Source: Aeromicrobium sp. 9AM (GTDB taxonomy: Bacteria > Actinomycetota > Actinomycetes > Propionibacteriales > Nocardioidaceae). From it: a stretch of DNA of 64,000 nt. Positions 57,148-64,000 of the stretch are shown here, piece by piece. The stretch covers positions 2,553,832-2,617,831 of the forward strand of contig NZ_LR733304.1 of the NCBI RefSeq assembly GCF_902506105.1, written 5' to 3'. The first letter of the stretch is position 1. Every line of letters begins with the position of its first letter. Made by a program: the position numbers and the translations under genes. The notes beneath the pieces were generated by a model. It ran no database searches. It was not told the origin of the DNA and worked only from the letters and a program-made list of their open reading frames with translations.

Positions 57148-58050
57148 CTACCTGAGCTGGCTGACGGCTGGATAGGCCAAGAATACCAAGAACGCGACGC
57201 ACATGAGCAGCTGTGCCATCAACATCGACTGGGAGCTCTCGCCGGCCGCTCCCTCGATATCGACCATCTCCTTGCGACGCATGCTCTCGGCGCGCGCCAT
57301 GAGCGACAGACGGATCCTCGCGCCCTCGTCGCCGGCCAGCGCAAGAGCCGAGGCGAGGTCGCGCAGCTCGTCGACACCGAGGTCGCGGCCGAGCCTCGCG
57401 ATGCCCTCCCACGGTGTCCAGCCCATGATGCGGGCGTTCGACAGGGCCTGCCGCATCCGCACCATGGCCCAGTGGTCGCCGAACGACGATGCCGCCATGA
57501 GCGCCTCGGGCAGGCCACGACCACCGGCGAGGTTCATCGCGACGAGGTCGAGGAACGCACCGGTCACGTGCCGGAAGTCGCGGCGGCGGGACTCGGCCTC
57601 GCGGTGGAGGGCCAGGTCGGGCAGGAAGAACCCGAAGACGCCGGCGATGAGGGCGAAGACGATCGGCAGCCCACCGTTGCCGCCGAAGCCGAACAGGTAG
57701 ATCACGGCCGGGAACCAGATGAACGCCGCCAGTCCCAGCAAGGCCTTGGAGCCGAGGTGGGTCGTCATCGGCCGGTTCATGACGGCCAGGTCCTCGCGCG
57801 TACGCATGAGCTGCCAGCCACGAGCCGAGACCTCGGCCTCGATGCGCTCGCCCACGGTCTCGCGAAGGCGTTCGAGCCGGCCGTCGGCGCCCGTGCCGGC
57901 AGCGCTCGCCGTGAGCGACCGGCGGGGGTGACGCGTGCGGTCGAGGCGGCTGAGGGTCGCCGCGACGCCCGGCACCGGACGGCTGAGGACCAGGACGATG
58001 AGGAGGATGCCGGCGCCGACGCTGGCCCCTGCGAGCAGCTCGAGGATCAT
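57148..58050 (-). CDS. TadC-like pilus assembly membrane protein
   Basis: This 300-residue T2SF-domain protein has three to four membrane helices. The conserved cytoplasmic F-domain carries LDLVAMNLAGGRGLPEALMAAS and ARLGRDLGVDELRDLASALALAGDEG. With TadB it forms the inner-membrane platform that the TadA ATPase drives. It overlaps tadB by four bases. Confidence 0.85.
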   Translation of the reverse strand: MILELLAGASVGAGILLIVLVLSRPVPGVAATLSRLDRTRHPRRSLTASAAGTGADGRLERLRETVGERIEAEVSARGWQLMRTREDLAVMNRPMTTHLGSKALLGLAAFIWFPAVIYLFGFGGNGGLPIVFALIAGVFGFFLPDLALHREAESRRRDFRHVTGAFLDLVAMNLAGGRGLPEALMAASSFGDHWAMVRMRQALSNARIMGWTPWEGIARLGRDLGVDELRDLASALALAGDEGARIRLSLMARAESMRRKEMVDIEGAAGESSQSMLMAQLLMCVAFLVFLAYPAVSQLR

Positions 58051-58931
58051 GCTTCCGGCACCTTCGTCGTGGGGGTGATGAGGAAGCGCTCGGGCTCGCT
58101 GACGCCGGACAGGCTGCGGAGCCAGAACACGCTGAGACCGAAGACCGCGAGCACCGAGGCCAGCACCATCTGCCCCTCGACCGTGCCGTAGGGCTTGACG
58201 TACTCGCGGTTGAACAGCACGAGCAGCGTCGCGACACCGGCGATGACGCCGACGACGACCTGCACGCTGCGACGGGTGCTGCGCCGGCTGGACTCGACCC
58301 GGCGGCGTACGTCGAGCTCGTCGCGGGCCGACGTGGCGAGCGCCGTCAGGACGTCACGCAGGCCGGGTCCGCGGAGGCGGGCGTTGAGGATCAGTGCGGC
58401 GACGACCAGGTCGGCCGACGGGTCGTCGAGGTCCTCGGAGAACTTCATGAGCGCGTCGGGCAACGGCTCACGTACGCGCAGCCGGTCGACGAGGAGGTTG
58501 AGCGAGGGGCGGATCGACGGTGCCGCGTTGACCGCGGTCGCCGGGATCGCCTGCTCGAGGCCGACCGCGCCGGCGATCGTGTCACGCAGGGCCTCGATCC
58601 AGCCGGCGAGCCCTTCGATGCGCGCGATCGCCGCCCGCTCGTGCCGGGCCCCGCCGAACACCCGGTCCCAGAACGCGACGAGCGCACCCAGGACGACGGC
58701 GAGCACGACCCACCGCGTGACGGCGAGGACCACGACACCCGTCAGCGCGCCGGCCAGGAGCTGCTGGCCGCGGCGGCGGGTCGTACGGGAGGACAGCTTG
58801 CGCTTCTGGGGCGTGGCGCCCTCGATCGTGGTGGACTCGCCGCCCCGCAGAGCGTGGATCAGCAGCACGCAGCCAAGCCCGAGCAACGCTCCGGTCGTGA
58901 CCGCGAGCGGGATGCGGTAGTCCTCGAGCAT
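58047..58931 (-). CDS. TadB-like pilus assembly membrane protein
   Basis: This 294-residue T2SF-domain protein has helices near the N-terminus (YRIPLAVTTGALLGLGCVLLI), two around residues 70-105 and two near the C-terminus. The F-domain segment is LSVWIEALRDTIAGAVGLEQAIPA-like, followed by ILNARLRGPGLRDVLTALATSARDE. The ATG at 58931 is chosen because it follows the tadA stop by two bases; a GTG at 58943 would overlap tadA. Confidence 0.84.
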   Translation of the reverse strand: MLEDYRIPLAVTTGALLGLGCVLLIHALRGGESTTIEGATPQKRKLSSRTTRRRGQQLLAGALTGVVVLAVTRWVVLAVVLGALVAFWDRVFGGARHERAAIARIEGLAGWIEALRDTIAGAVGLEQAIPATAVNAAPSIRPSLNLLVDRLRVREPLPDALMKFSEDLDDPSADLVVAALILNARLRGPGLRDVLTALATSARDELDVRRRVESSRRSTRRSVQVVVGVIAGVATLLVLFNREYVKPYGTVEGQMVLASVLAVFGLSVFWLRSLSGVSEPERFLITPTTKVPEA

Positions 58932-58933
58932 GG

Positions 58934-60241
58934 CTAGGCCCACCGCCCGTGGACCTGCGGCTGGTAGCCGTGCTCCTGGAGATCGGCGATGCAGCCGATC
59001 GGGGAGTGCGGCACGGCCCGGCCGTCGCCGTCGGGCGCGAACACCTCGTTGGACAGCACCTGGCCGTCGTGTCCCACGACCTCGCGGATGCTCTCGACGA
59101 CACGGATCTGGCCGCCGCCGGTCGCATGGTCGTTGTGCTTGCGGACGAACACGACGAAGTCGAGCGCGCCGGCGATCAGCATCGTCGTCGCCTCGAGCGG
59201 CAGGCGCTCGCGGCTCTGGATGGCGTAGGTGCCGATGCGGTTGAACACCTCGAGCGAGGAGTTGGCGTGGATCGTCGAGAGCGAGCCGTCGTTGCCCTGG
59301 CTCATGGCGTTGAGCATCGTGACGATCTCGTCACCCAGGACCTCACCGACGATGACCCGCGACGGGTTCATGCGCAGCGACCGGCGGACGAGCTCGGCCA
59401 TCGAGACATGGCCGAGGCCCTCGGAGTTGCCGAGCCGCTCCTCGAACGACACGACGTTGGGGTGCAGGTCCTCGTACTCGCCGAGCCCGACCTCGAGGGC
59501 GCGCTCGACCGTGATGAGGCGCTCGGTCGGCGAGATGACGTTGGCCAGGGCGCGGAGCATCGTGGTCTTTCCGGCGTTGGTGGCGCCGGCGATCATGATG
59601 TTCTTGCGCGCCTTGACGGCCGCGGTCAGGAACGATCCGATCTCCGGCGACATCGTGCCGTTGGCGACGAGCTCGTGCAGGAAGACCCGGCCGAGACGCG
59701 CCTTGCGCACCGAGACCGACGGCCGCGCACACACGTTCATGACCGCGGACAGGCGCGAGCCGTCAGGCAGGCGCAGGTCGAGCTGCGGGTTGGCCGAGTC
59801 GAACGGACGGCTCGACAGGCCCGTGTGGGCGGCAAGCACCTGGATGAGCTCGATCAGCTCGTCATCGGTCTCGGCCACCGGCGGGTGCCGCTCCTCGCGG
59901 CCGTCGCCGTACTGCACGAACACGGCGTCGCAGCCGTTGATGTCGATGTTCTCGACCTCGGGGTCGGACAGCAGCGGCTCGAGCCGGCCGACGCCGAACA
60001 GCGCCGAGTGGATCGCCGTGGCGACCTGACCCTCGACGTCGGCGGGGATCGGCGAGCGACCCTCGGCGACCTCGTAGCGGGCGTGGTCCTCGAGGACCTG
60101 CACGATCAGCGAGCGGGCGTACTCGCGCTCGTCGTCGACGTTCATCGGCGTGACGCCGCTGATCTGGTCGCGGCGCCGCTGCTCGTTGAGCCGGTCGGCG
60201 ACCTGCGTGCGGAGCGTACGTACGAGGTCGTGGTCGATCAT
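58934..60241 (-). CDS. tadA: TadA/CpaF pilus assembly ATPase
   Basis: This 435-residue secretion ATPase has an N-terminal domain (about 1-140). The catalytic core carries Walker A GATNAGKTT (Lys about residue 225), RSLRMNPSRVIVGEVLGDE (Walker B) and a His box DGSLSTIHANSS. It powers pilin assembly at the inner membrane through TadB and TadC. It overlaps the upstream CpaE-like gene by four bases. Confidence 0.92.
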   Translation of the reverse strand: MIDHDLVRTLRTQVADRLNEQRRRDQISGVTPMNVDDEREYARSLIVQVLEDHARYEVAEGRSPIPADVEGQVATAIHSALFGVGRLEPLLSDPEVENIDINGCDAVFVQYGDGREERHPPVAETDDELIELIQVLAAHTGLSSRPFDSANPQLDLRLPDGSRLSAVMNVCARPSVSVRKARLGRVFLHELVANGTMSPEIGSFLTAAVKARKNIMIAGATNAGKTTMLRALANVISPTERLITVERALEVGLGEYEDLHPNVVSFEERLGNSEGLGHVSMAELVRRSLRMNPSRVIVGEVLGDEIVTMLNAMSQGNDGSLSTIHANSSLEVFNRIGTYAIQSRERLPLEATTMLIAGALDFVVFVRKHNDHATGGGQIRVVESIREVVGHDGQVLSNEVFAPDGDGRAVPHSPIGCIADLQEHGYQPQVHGRWA

Positions 60242-61032
60242 GATGCGACCTCCGGGCTGGACTGCTCGACGGGACGGAACGCCCCGGTGGTGCGGGCGGC
60301 GAGCTCGTCGACGATCGGCTGCGCCGAGCGTACGAGCTGGGTGCGGGCCGGGTTGCCCACGACCTGCCCGAGGAAGAACCCGGCGCCGACGTCGTCGGCC
60401 GCCAGATGGAGCACGCCGGCGACCGGGGTCGCCGAACGCTCGATCGCGTCACGGATCTCGCTCACGGTCCGCGACCGCTTGGGCGGCGCCACCACGACGA
60501 CGTAGAGCGGCGCGCCGCCGACCCCGCCGAGGCTGTCGCTGACCTTGCGGAGGCGCTCGCGCAGGTGCACGACGTTGCTCGGCACGGTGTCGACCATCAT
60601 CACGACGGCCGACGCCGACGCCAGCAACGCGTTCTGCGGCGTCTCCGCACCGATGCGGCCCAGGTCGACGACCGAGTCGGTGCCGGGCAGGTGGGCGAAC
60701 AGCAGGCCGAGCTGGCCCCACTGGCCCAGGCCCGCAGCCTGCTCGGGCGCCGTCATGCCGCTGATGACGTCGAGGCCGCCCACGATCTTCTCGGCGTGCT
60801 GCGAGACGAGCTCGGGATAGAGCGACTTGCGTCCGGCTGCGACGAGGTTGAGCAGGCCGGGGTTGGGGTCGAGCGGCTCACCGTCGATGCCCGGCATGCG
60901 CAGGGCCACGTCACCGCCGGACGGGTCGCACTCGACCATGACGCTGGGCCGCGGCCACAAGGCCGCGAACAGCAGCGCAGCGGTCGTGACGCCGGGCGAG
61001 CCCTTCGCCGAGGCAACGGCAATCATGCCCAC
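60238..61032 (-). CDS. CpaE-like MinD/ParA-family protein
   Basis: This 264-residue protein of the MinD fold starts IAVASAKGSPGVTTAALLFA, a deviant Walker A that keeps the first Lys (Lys10) but has Val15 where the phosphate-binding Lys should be. CpaE proteins direct pilus machinery to a cell location and often have degenerate P-loops. The gene lies between the SAF protein and tadA; a GTG at 61032 and an ATG at 61026 are both possible starts. Confidence 0.82.
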   Translation of the reverse strand: MGMIAVASAKGSPGVTTAALLFAALWPRPSVMVECDPSGGDVALRMPGIDGEPLDPNPGLLNLVAAGRKSLYPELVSQHAEKIVGGLDVISGMTAPEQAAGLGQWGQLGLLFAHLPGTDSVVDLGRIGAETPQNALLASASAVVMMVDTVPSNVVHLRERLRKVSDSLGGVGGAPLYVVVVAPPKRSRTVSEIRDAIERSATPVAGVLHLAADDVGAGFFLGQVVGNPARTQLVRSAQPIVDELAARTTGAFRPVEQSSPEVAS

Positions 61033-61035
61033 GGC

Positions 61036-61707
61036 TCAACCCCCGCAGGTCTGCTGGACGAGGTCACTGTCGACGCCCCCGATGAGCGCAGGCGTGACGT
61101 CCTTGTCCTTGATGCCCTGCGACACGACCGACAGGCAGGACAGGTCGATCGACACGACGATCGGGATCTCGTCACCGCCCGACCCGGCGATCGCGCCGCC
61201 CTTCTGGTCACCGACCGAGATGAGCTCCGCGTGGACCGTCTGCGGGTCGCCACCGTCGGACGAGCCGACGGCGAGCGCGAGCTGGTCGCCGGACTGCAGG
61301 CCGCTGACGAACGGGGACGCGTCGACCGCCACGGTGAGCCGCGTCTGGTTCTCGGCCAGGCCCGACTTGTCGGACACCATCGACTTCATCAGCACGGTGC
61401 CGGGCAGCAGCCGGGCACCCGCGGACTTGCCCACGACGCTGTCGGAGTCAGAGGACGGGATGCCGCCCTTGAATCCTTCGGGCAGGCTGACCCGGCTCAG
61501 GTCGTCCTTGGAGATCGTGGCGCCCTGCGCCACCTCCTGGTCGATCTGCACGAAGTACGATCGGTTGCCGGACTGGATCGCCAGCCAGGCCGAGGCGAGG
61601 GCGCCGCCGAAGATCAGCAGGACGGCGAGTCCGATCAGGGCCGGACGGGACTCCCGGGTCGACGGGAGTCGCGAGGCGGTGGCCTGGTTCGCGCTCGATG
61701 TGGCCAT
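61036..61707 (-). CDS. SAF-domain protein, CpaB/RcpC-like
   Basis: This 223-residue protein has one membrane helix (PALIGLAVLLIFGGALASAWLA, about residues 23-45) and a SAF domain (about 50-115, VAQGATISKDDLSRVSLPEG ... AGARLLPGTVLMKSMV) as in CpaB/RcpC. In Gram-negatives this protein sits in the periplasm by the secretin; in this Gram-positive it should act outside the membrane at the pilus base. AGAGG precedes ATG 61707. It is the first gene of the Tad operon. Confidence 0.8.
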   Translation of the reverse strand: MATSSANQATASRLPSTRESRPALIGLAVLLIFGGALASAWLAIQSGNRSYFVQIDQEVAQGATISKDDLSRVSLPEGFKGGIPSSDSDSVVGKSAGARLLPGTVLMKSMVSDKSGLAENQTRLTVAVDASPFVSGLQSGDQLALAVGSSDGGDPQTVHAELISVGDQKGGAIAGSGGDEIPIVVSIDLSCLSVVSQGIKDKDVTPALIGGVDSDLVQQTCGG

Positions 61708-61831
61708 GTGGTGCACCTCTCGGGGAAACGACGTAGGTCATCCGGGAGGGGAGCTGATCCGTCCCCCGACCTGGATCTCGGATCAAACGGTACACGGACT
61801 CACGATTGCTGCTCGACAGTGGCCGCAGGCC

Positions 61832-62170
61832 TCAGCGAGTGGCCGTCGGGCCCGGCGTTGCAGGGGCCGACGAGGTCGGCCGCTGCTGCTTCTGCTGTTC
61901 CTTCTTCTCGTTCTCCTCGGTCTTGCGGAATGCCTCGGTGACGGCGAGCGCGGCCACGATGACGGCGACCACGATCAACCCGACGACCAGCGCCGGCCAG
62001 ATGCGTCGGTGCTCGCGCCACGTACGCCGACTGCCGTGCAGCAGCGCGGACCGCAGCTGGCGGCGGCGCATCGCGTCGGCCTCGAGGACGTAGCGCTCGG
62101 CGTTGGGGGTGTTCTGCATCGCCGTGCGCGGTCCCACTGGCGGCGGGCGGTGCCCGTCCTGCTCAGTCAT
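61832..62170 (-). CDS. Small single-helix membrane protein between T7SS and Tad genes
   Basis: This 112-residue protein has a basic cytosolic half (MRRRQLRSALLHGSRRTWREHRRIW), one strong helix (PALVVGLIVVAVIVAALAVT, about residues 60-79) and an external charged EENEKKEQQKQQ segment that may form a short coiled coil. It overlaps the MinD-like gene's stop by eight bases, so it belongs to the T7SS-side operon. No family is recognised. Confidence 0.58.
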   Translation of the reverse strand: MTEQDGHRPPPVGPRTAMQNTPNAERYVLEADAMRRRQLRSALLHGSRRTWREHRRIWPALVVGLIVVAVIVAALAVTEAFRKTEENEKKEQQKQQRPTSSAPATPGPTATR

Positions 62171-63296
62171 GCCTGGGCCTTCGGCCCGCCACCAGGCCGG
62201 CCACCCGCAGGAGCGCCTCTCGTGTCGCCGGTGCCACGTGCGCCGGCTCGTACGCATGGCCGGACTGCAGGTAGGGATCCGGCGGCACCACGACGACGGA
62301 GACCCCGAGGGCGCCCGCGAACTCGCGCTGGGCCTCGCGGTACGCCTGCTCGTGCGGGCACACCACGACATGCACCGCGGAGGCGGTGGCCTGGGGATTG
62401 ACGATCTTGATGCGGTCGAGCGCCGATCGCAGGGCGCCGATGCCGAGCTCGCCCGGGCTCGTCACGACGACGGCCTGGTCGGCCCTGGCCAGTGCCGCGT
62501 GGCCCGCCTCGCCGGCGTCGTCGCCGACGTCGAGCAGGTTGAACGTGTGGTCGGCGCGCAGCCGGTCGAGCACACCCGAGACATCGCTGCGGGTCAGCCC
62601 CTGGTCCCAGCCGGAGCCGTCGACCAGGCCGAGGCCCGTCGCCGCCGCGGGTGGTGTCGTGGCCTCGACCTCCGACAGCATCGATCCCACGGTGCGGGGC
62701 TCGGCAGCGCCGAACGTACGCCCGAGGGACGGCGAACCCTGCTGCACGTCGACGACGACGGTGTGGTCCTCGCGCATCGCCATGAAGGCCGTGCCGACGC
62801 CGACGGCGATCGTCGTGCACCCCACGCCGCCCTTGCCGGCGATGAAGGCCACGATGCGGCGGTCGGTCTGCCGGTGGCGGATCGCGTCGACGGCGTCGCG
62901 CTCGCCCTGGACGGCCAGAGCCGCGTCGGGAGTGGTGAGCCCGCGCGCGACGGTGCGCAGCATGCGGCCGGCCTGCCGCGGAGCCGGTTCGGGGTTGCTG
63001 GCCCGGGACAGCAGCTGCTCGGCGGGCGAGGGCGAACGTACGGAGTCGTCGGGCTCGGGTGCCGGCGCAGGCTCGGGGGACGGCGAGCTGAACTCCGGCC
63101 GGATGGGCACCACGCGGCCGTGCGACTCGTCGACCTCTTCGGGCTCGGCCTGAGGCGGTGGCGTGCGCGGCTCGGGATCGCCGAGACCGAGGCTGCGTGG
63201 GTCGATGCCCATGCGACTCAGGTCGCCGGCGGCCGACTGGGCCTGGCGGCGATCGCGAAGGGACTGGTCGGGCTGGTCCTGGTCGTCGTCGTCCAT
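62163..63296 (-). CDS. MinD-like ATPase of a type VII secretion locus (Rv3876/EspI-like)
   Basis: This 377-residue protein has a Pro/Asp/Gln-rich disordered N-terminus (about 1-125, DDDDQDQPDQSLRDRRQAQ ...) followed by a MinD fold. The P-loop reads AGKGGVGCTT with Lys155 kept and Cys160 in place of the second Lys. Proteins of this layout sit next to EccD in ESX loci. It overlaps the EccD gene by one base. It may guide or gate secretion rather than hydrolyse ATP well. Confidence 0.8.
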   Translation of the reverse strand: MDDDDQDQPDQSLRDRRQAQSAAGDLSRMGIDPRSLGLGDPEPRTPPPQAEPEEVDESHGRVVPIRPEFSSPSPEPAPAPEPDDSVRSPSPAEQLLSRASNPEPAPRQAGRMLRTVARGLTTPDAALAVQGERDAVDAIRHRQTDRRIVAFIAGKGGVGCTTIAVGVGTAFMAMREDHTVVVDVQQGSPSLGRTFGAAEPRTVGSMLSEVEATTPPAAATGLGLVDGSGWDQGLTRSDVSGVLDRLRADHTFNLLDVGDDAGEAGHAALARADQAVVVTSPGELGIGALRSALDRIKIVNPQATASAVHVVVCPHEQAYREAQREFAGALGVSVVVVPPDPYLQSGHAYEPAHVAPATREALLRVAGLVAGRRPRHD

Positions 63297-64000
63297 CAGA
63301 AGACCCCTCCCATCTTGTCGTAGACGCCGAGGGCACCGAAGAGGACGACCAACAGGTCGACCACGACGAGGAACTCGAGCACGTTGAGCCAGCGCTTGAC
63401 CCGGGCCCGGGTGATGTCGGAGATCTGCAGCGTCGACGCGGCGACCGCGGCGACCAGGATCAGCGAGATCGCGACGACGAGCCATGGCGTCGCCGACTCC
63501 TCCTCGACCGCGAAGCGTCCCATGGCGAACACCACGACGGCGACGCCCGCGATCCGCAACGGCAGCATGTGCGGGGTGCGGGAGAACAGCCGCGACCTCA
63601 GGAGTGCGGCTGCGGCAAGGGTGAGGGCGAGCGTGCGGTCCCACGAGCTGCCGGCCAGGTCGAGCGCGGTGCCGCCCCAGGTGACGACCAGCGAGATGCC
63701 GACGAGCGAGCCGATCAGCACGGCGTTGCTGGCCCGGTAGCGAGCCCGCAGCGTGACCAGGTCGAGCCGGCCGACGTGGCGTACGCGGTAGTCCGCGCTG
63801 GCCAGGCCACCGACCGACAGCGACACCAGCGGGATGACCCCGACGACGAGCAGGACGGCGACCGGGAGGATGCGCCGGTACTGGTCGATCGGCGCGTCGG
63901 TCCAGCCGACGATCGCGTAGCTGAGTCCCGCGACCAGGATGACGGCAGCTGCGGCGAGGTGGCCAGTCGCTGCGGGTGTGAGCAGCCGAGCGATGCCGGC
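63296..64000 (-). CDS. eccD: EccD-family type VII secretion membrane protein, partial (C-terminal part)
   Basis: The reading frame stays open to the window edge, giving 234 C-terminal residues. These form several helices, including the EccD-type stretches AAALLRSRLFSRTPHMLPL and WLNVLEFLVVVDLLVVLFGALGVY. EccD is a core channel component of ESX/T7SS. A GTG at 63826 is only an internal codon, not the start. The remaining T7SS genes should lie beyond the right edge. Confidence 0.8.
   Translation of the reverse strand, partial: AGIARLLTPAATGHLAAAAVILVAGLSYAIVGWTDAPIDQYRRILPVAVLLVVGVIPLVSLSVGGLASADYRVRHVGRLDLVTLRARYRASNAVLIGSLVGISLVVTWGGTALDLAGSSWDRTLALTLAAAALLRSRLFSRTPHMLPLRIAGVAVVVFAMGRFAVEEESATPWLVVAISLILVAAVAASTLQISDITRARVKRWLNVLEFLVVVDLLVVLFGALGVYDKMGGVF

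Noticed and set aside
56897..58237. 446-residue minus-strand ORF containing the pilin at its end
   Set aside because: Most of it is an alternative frame of the tadC and tadB genes; only the last 72 codons, from the GTG at 57115, form the pilin.
63296..63826. Stand-alone 176-residue membrane protein at the right edge
   Set aside because: The frame is open through the window end with continuous hydrophobic helices, so the GTG at 63826 is internal and the gene is a partial EccD.

Overview
The window is high-GC DNA (roughly two thirds G+C by eye) with densely packed genes, GTGA/ATGA stop-start overlaps, many GTG starts and many leaderless promoters. Together with the gene repertoire (paired histidine-utilisation genes, Rv0338c-type Fe-S reductase, dUTP-forming-type Dcd, actinobacterial Tad pilus, EccD), this points to an actinobacterium, most likely Nocardioidaceae (Nocardioides/Aeromicrobium-like). 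That placement is inference. No rRNA, CRISPR array, insertion sequence or prophage was seen. There is no gene-free stretch over 300 bases; the longest are 52686-52943 and 36529-36769, both described below.

Layout. 1-1.7 kb: a TPP-riboswitch-controlled ECF importer (ykoE, ykoD; truncated at the left edge). 1.8-6.2 kb: FAD oxidoreductase, GPP34 protein, NUDIX-family protein, GNAT acetyltransferase and an MFS permease. 6.3-9.8 kb: a large membrane Fe-S reductase and a YchJ protein. 9.8-12.9 kb: a TPR/BTAD regulator followed by a small membrane protein with heptamer repeats in its promoter. 12.9-16.7 kb: an ABC exporter pair and an ECF sigma factor with its membrane partner. 16.7-19.5 kb: a TetR/MFS drug-efflux pair with two palindromic operators. 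19.4-26.9 kb: a histidine-degradation operon (hutH-hutU-M20 amidohydrolase-hutF-hutI) with a divergent IclR regulator. 27-34.8 kb: a secreted S15-type hydrolase, an ABC pair, an AGE isomerase/fructokinase pair behind an 8-codon leader ORF, and an MFS protein. 34.8-38.1 kb: pseudouridine catabolism (psuG, psuK), a Pro-rich surface protein, dcd and tRNA-Gly(CCC) with duplicated 3' end fragments. 38.3-43.8 kb: an acetyltransferase, a secreted GH5-ricin lectin enzyme with two LacI-like operators, and a LAL-type LuxR regulator. 43.9-48.2 kb: a large Gly-rich/Ig-repeat secreted protein, a LysR regulator and a 35-residue small protein.

48-64 kb is the most distinctive block. It holds a membrane LysM-BTAD protein with two co-transcribed envelope proteins, a divergent DUF1023 hydrolase with a lipoprotein, and a nearly complete Tad/Flp pilus operon (CpaB-like SAF protein, CpaE-like, TadA, TadB, TadC, pilin, two TadE, TadG). 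This is followed directly by a type VII secretion edge (MinD-like protein and the C-terminal part of EccD, cut by the right end). Short dispersed palindromic repeats are scattered through the window, and several lie inside open reading frames.
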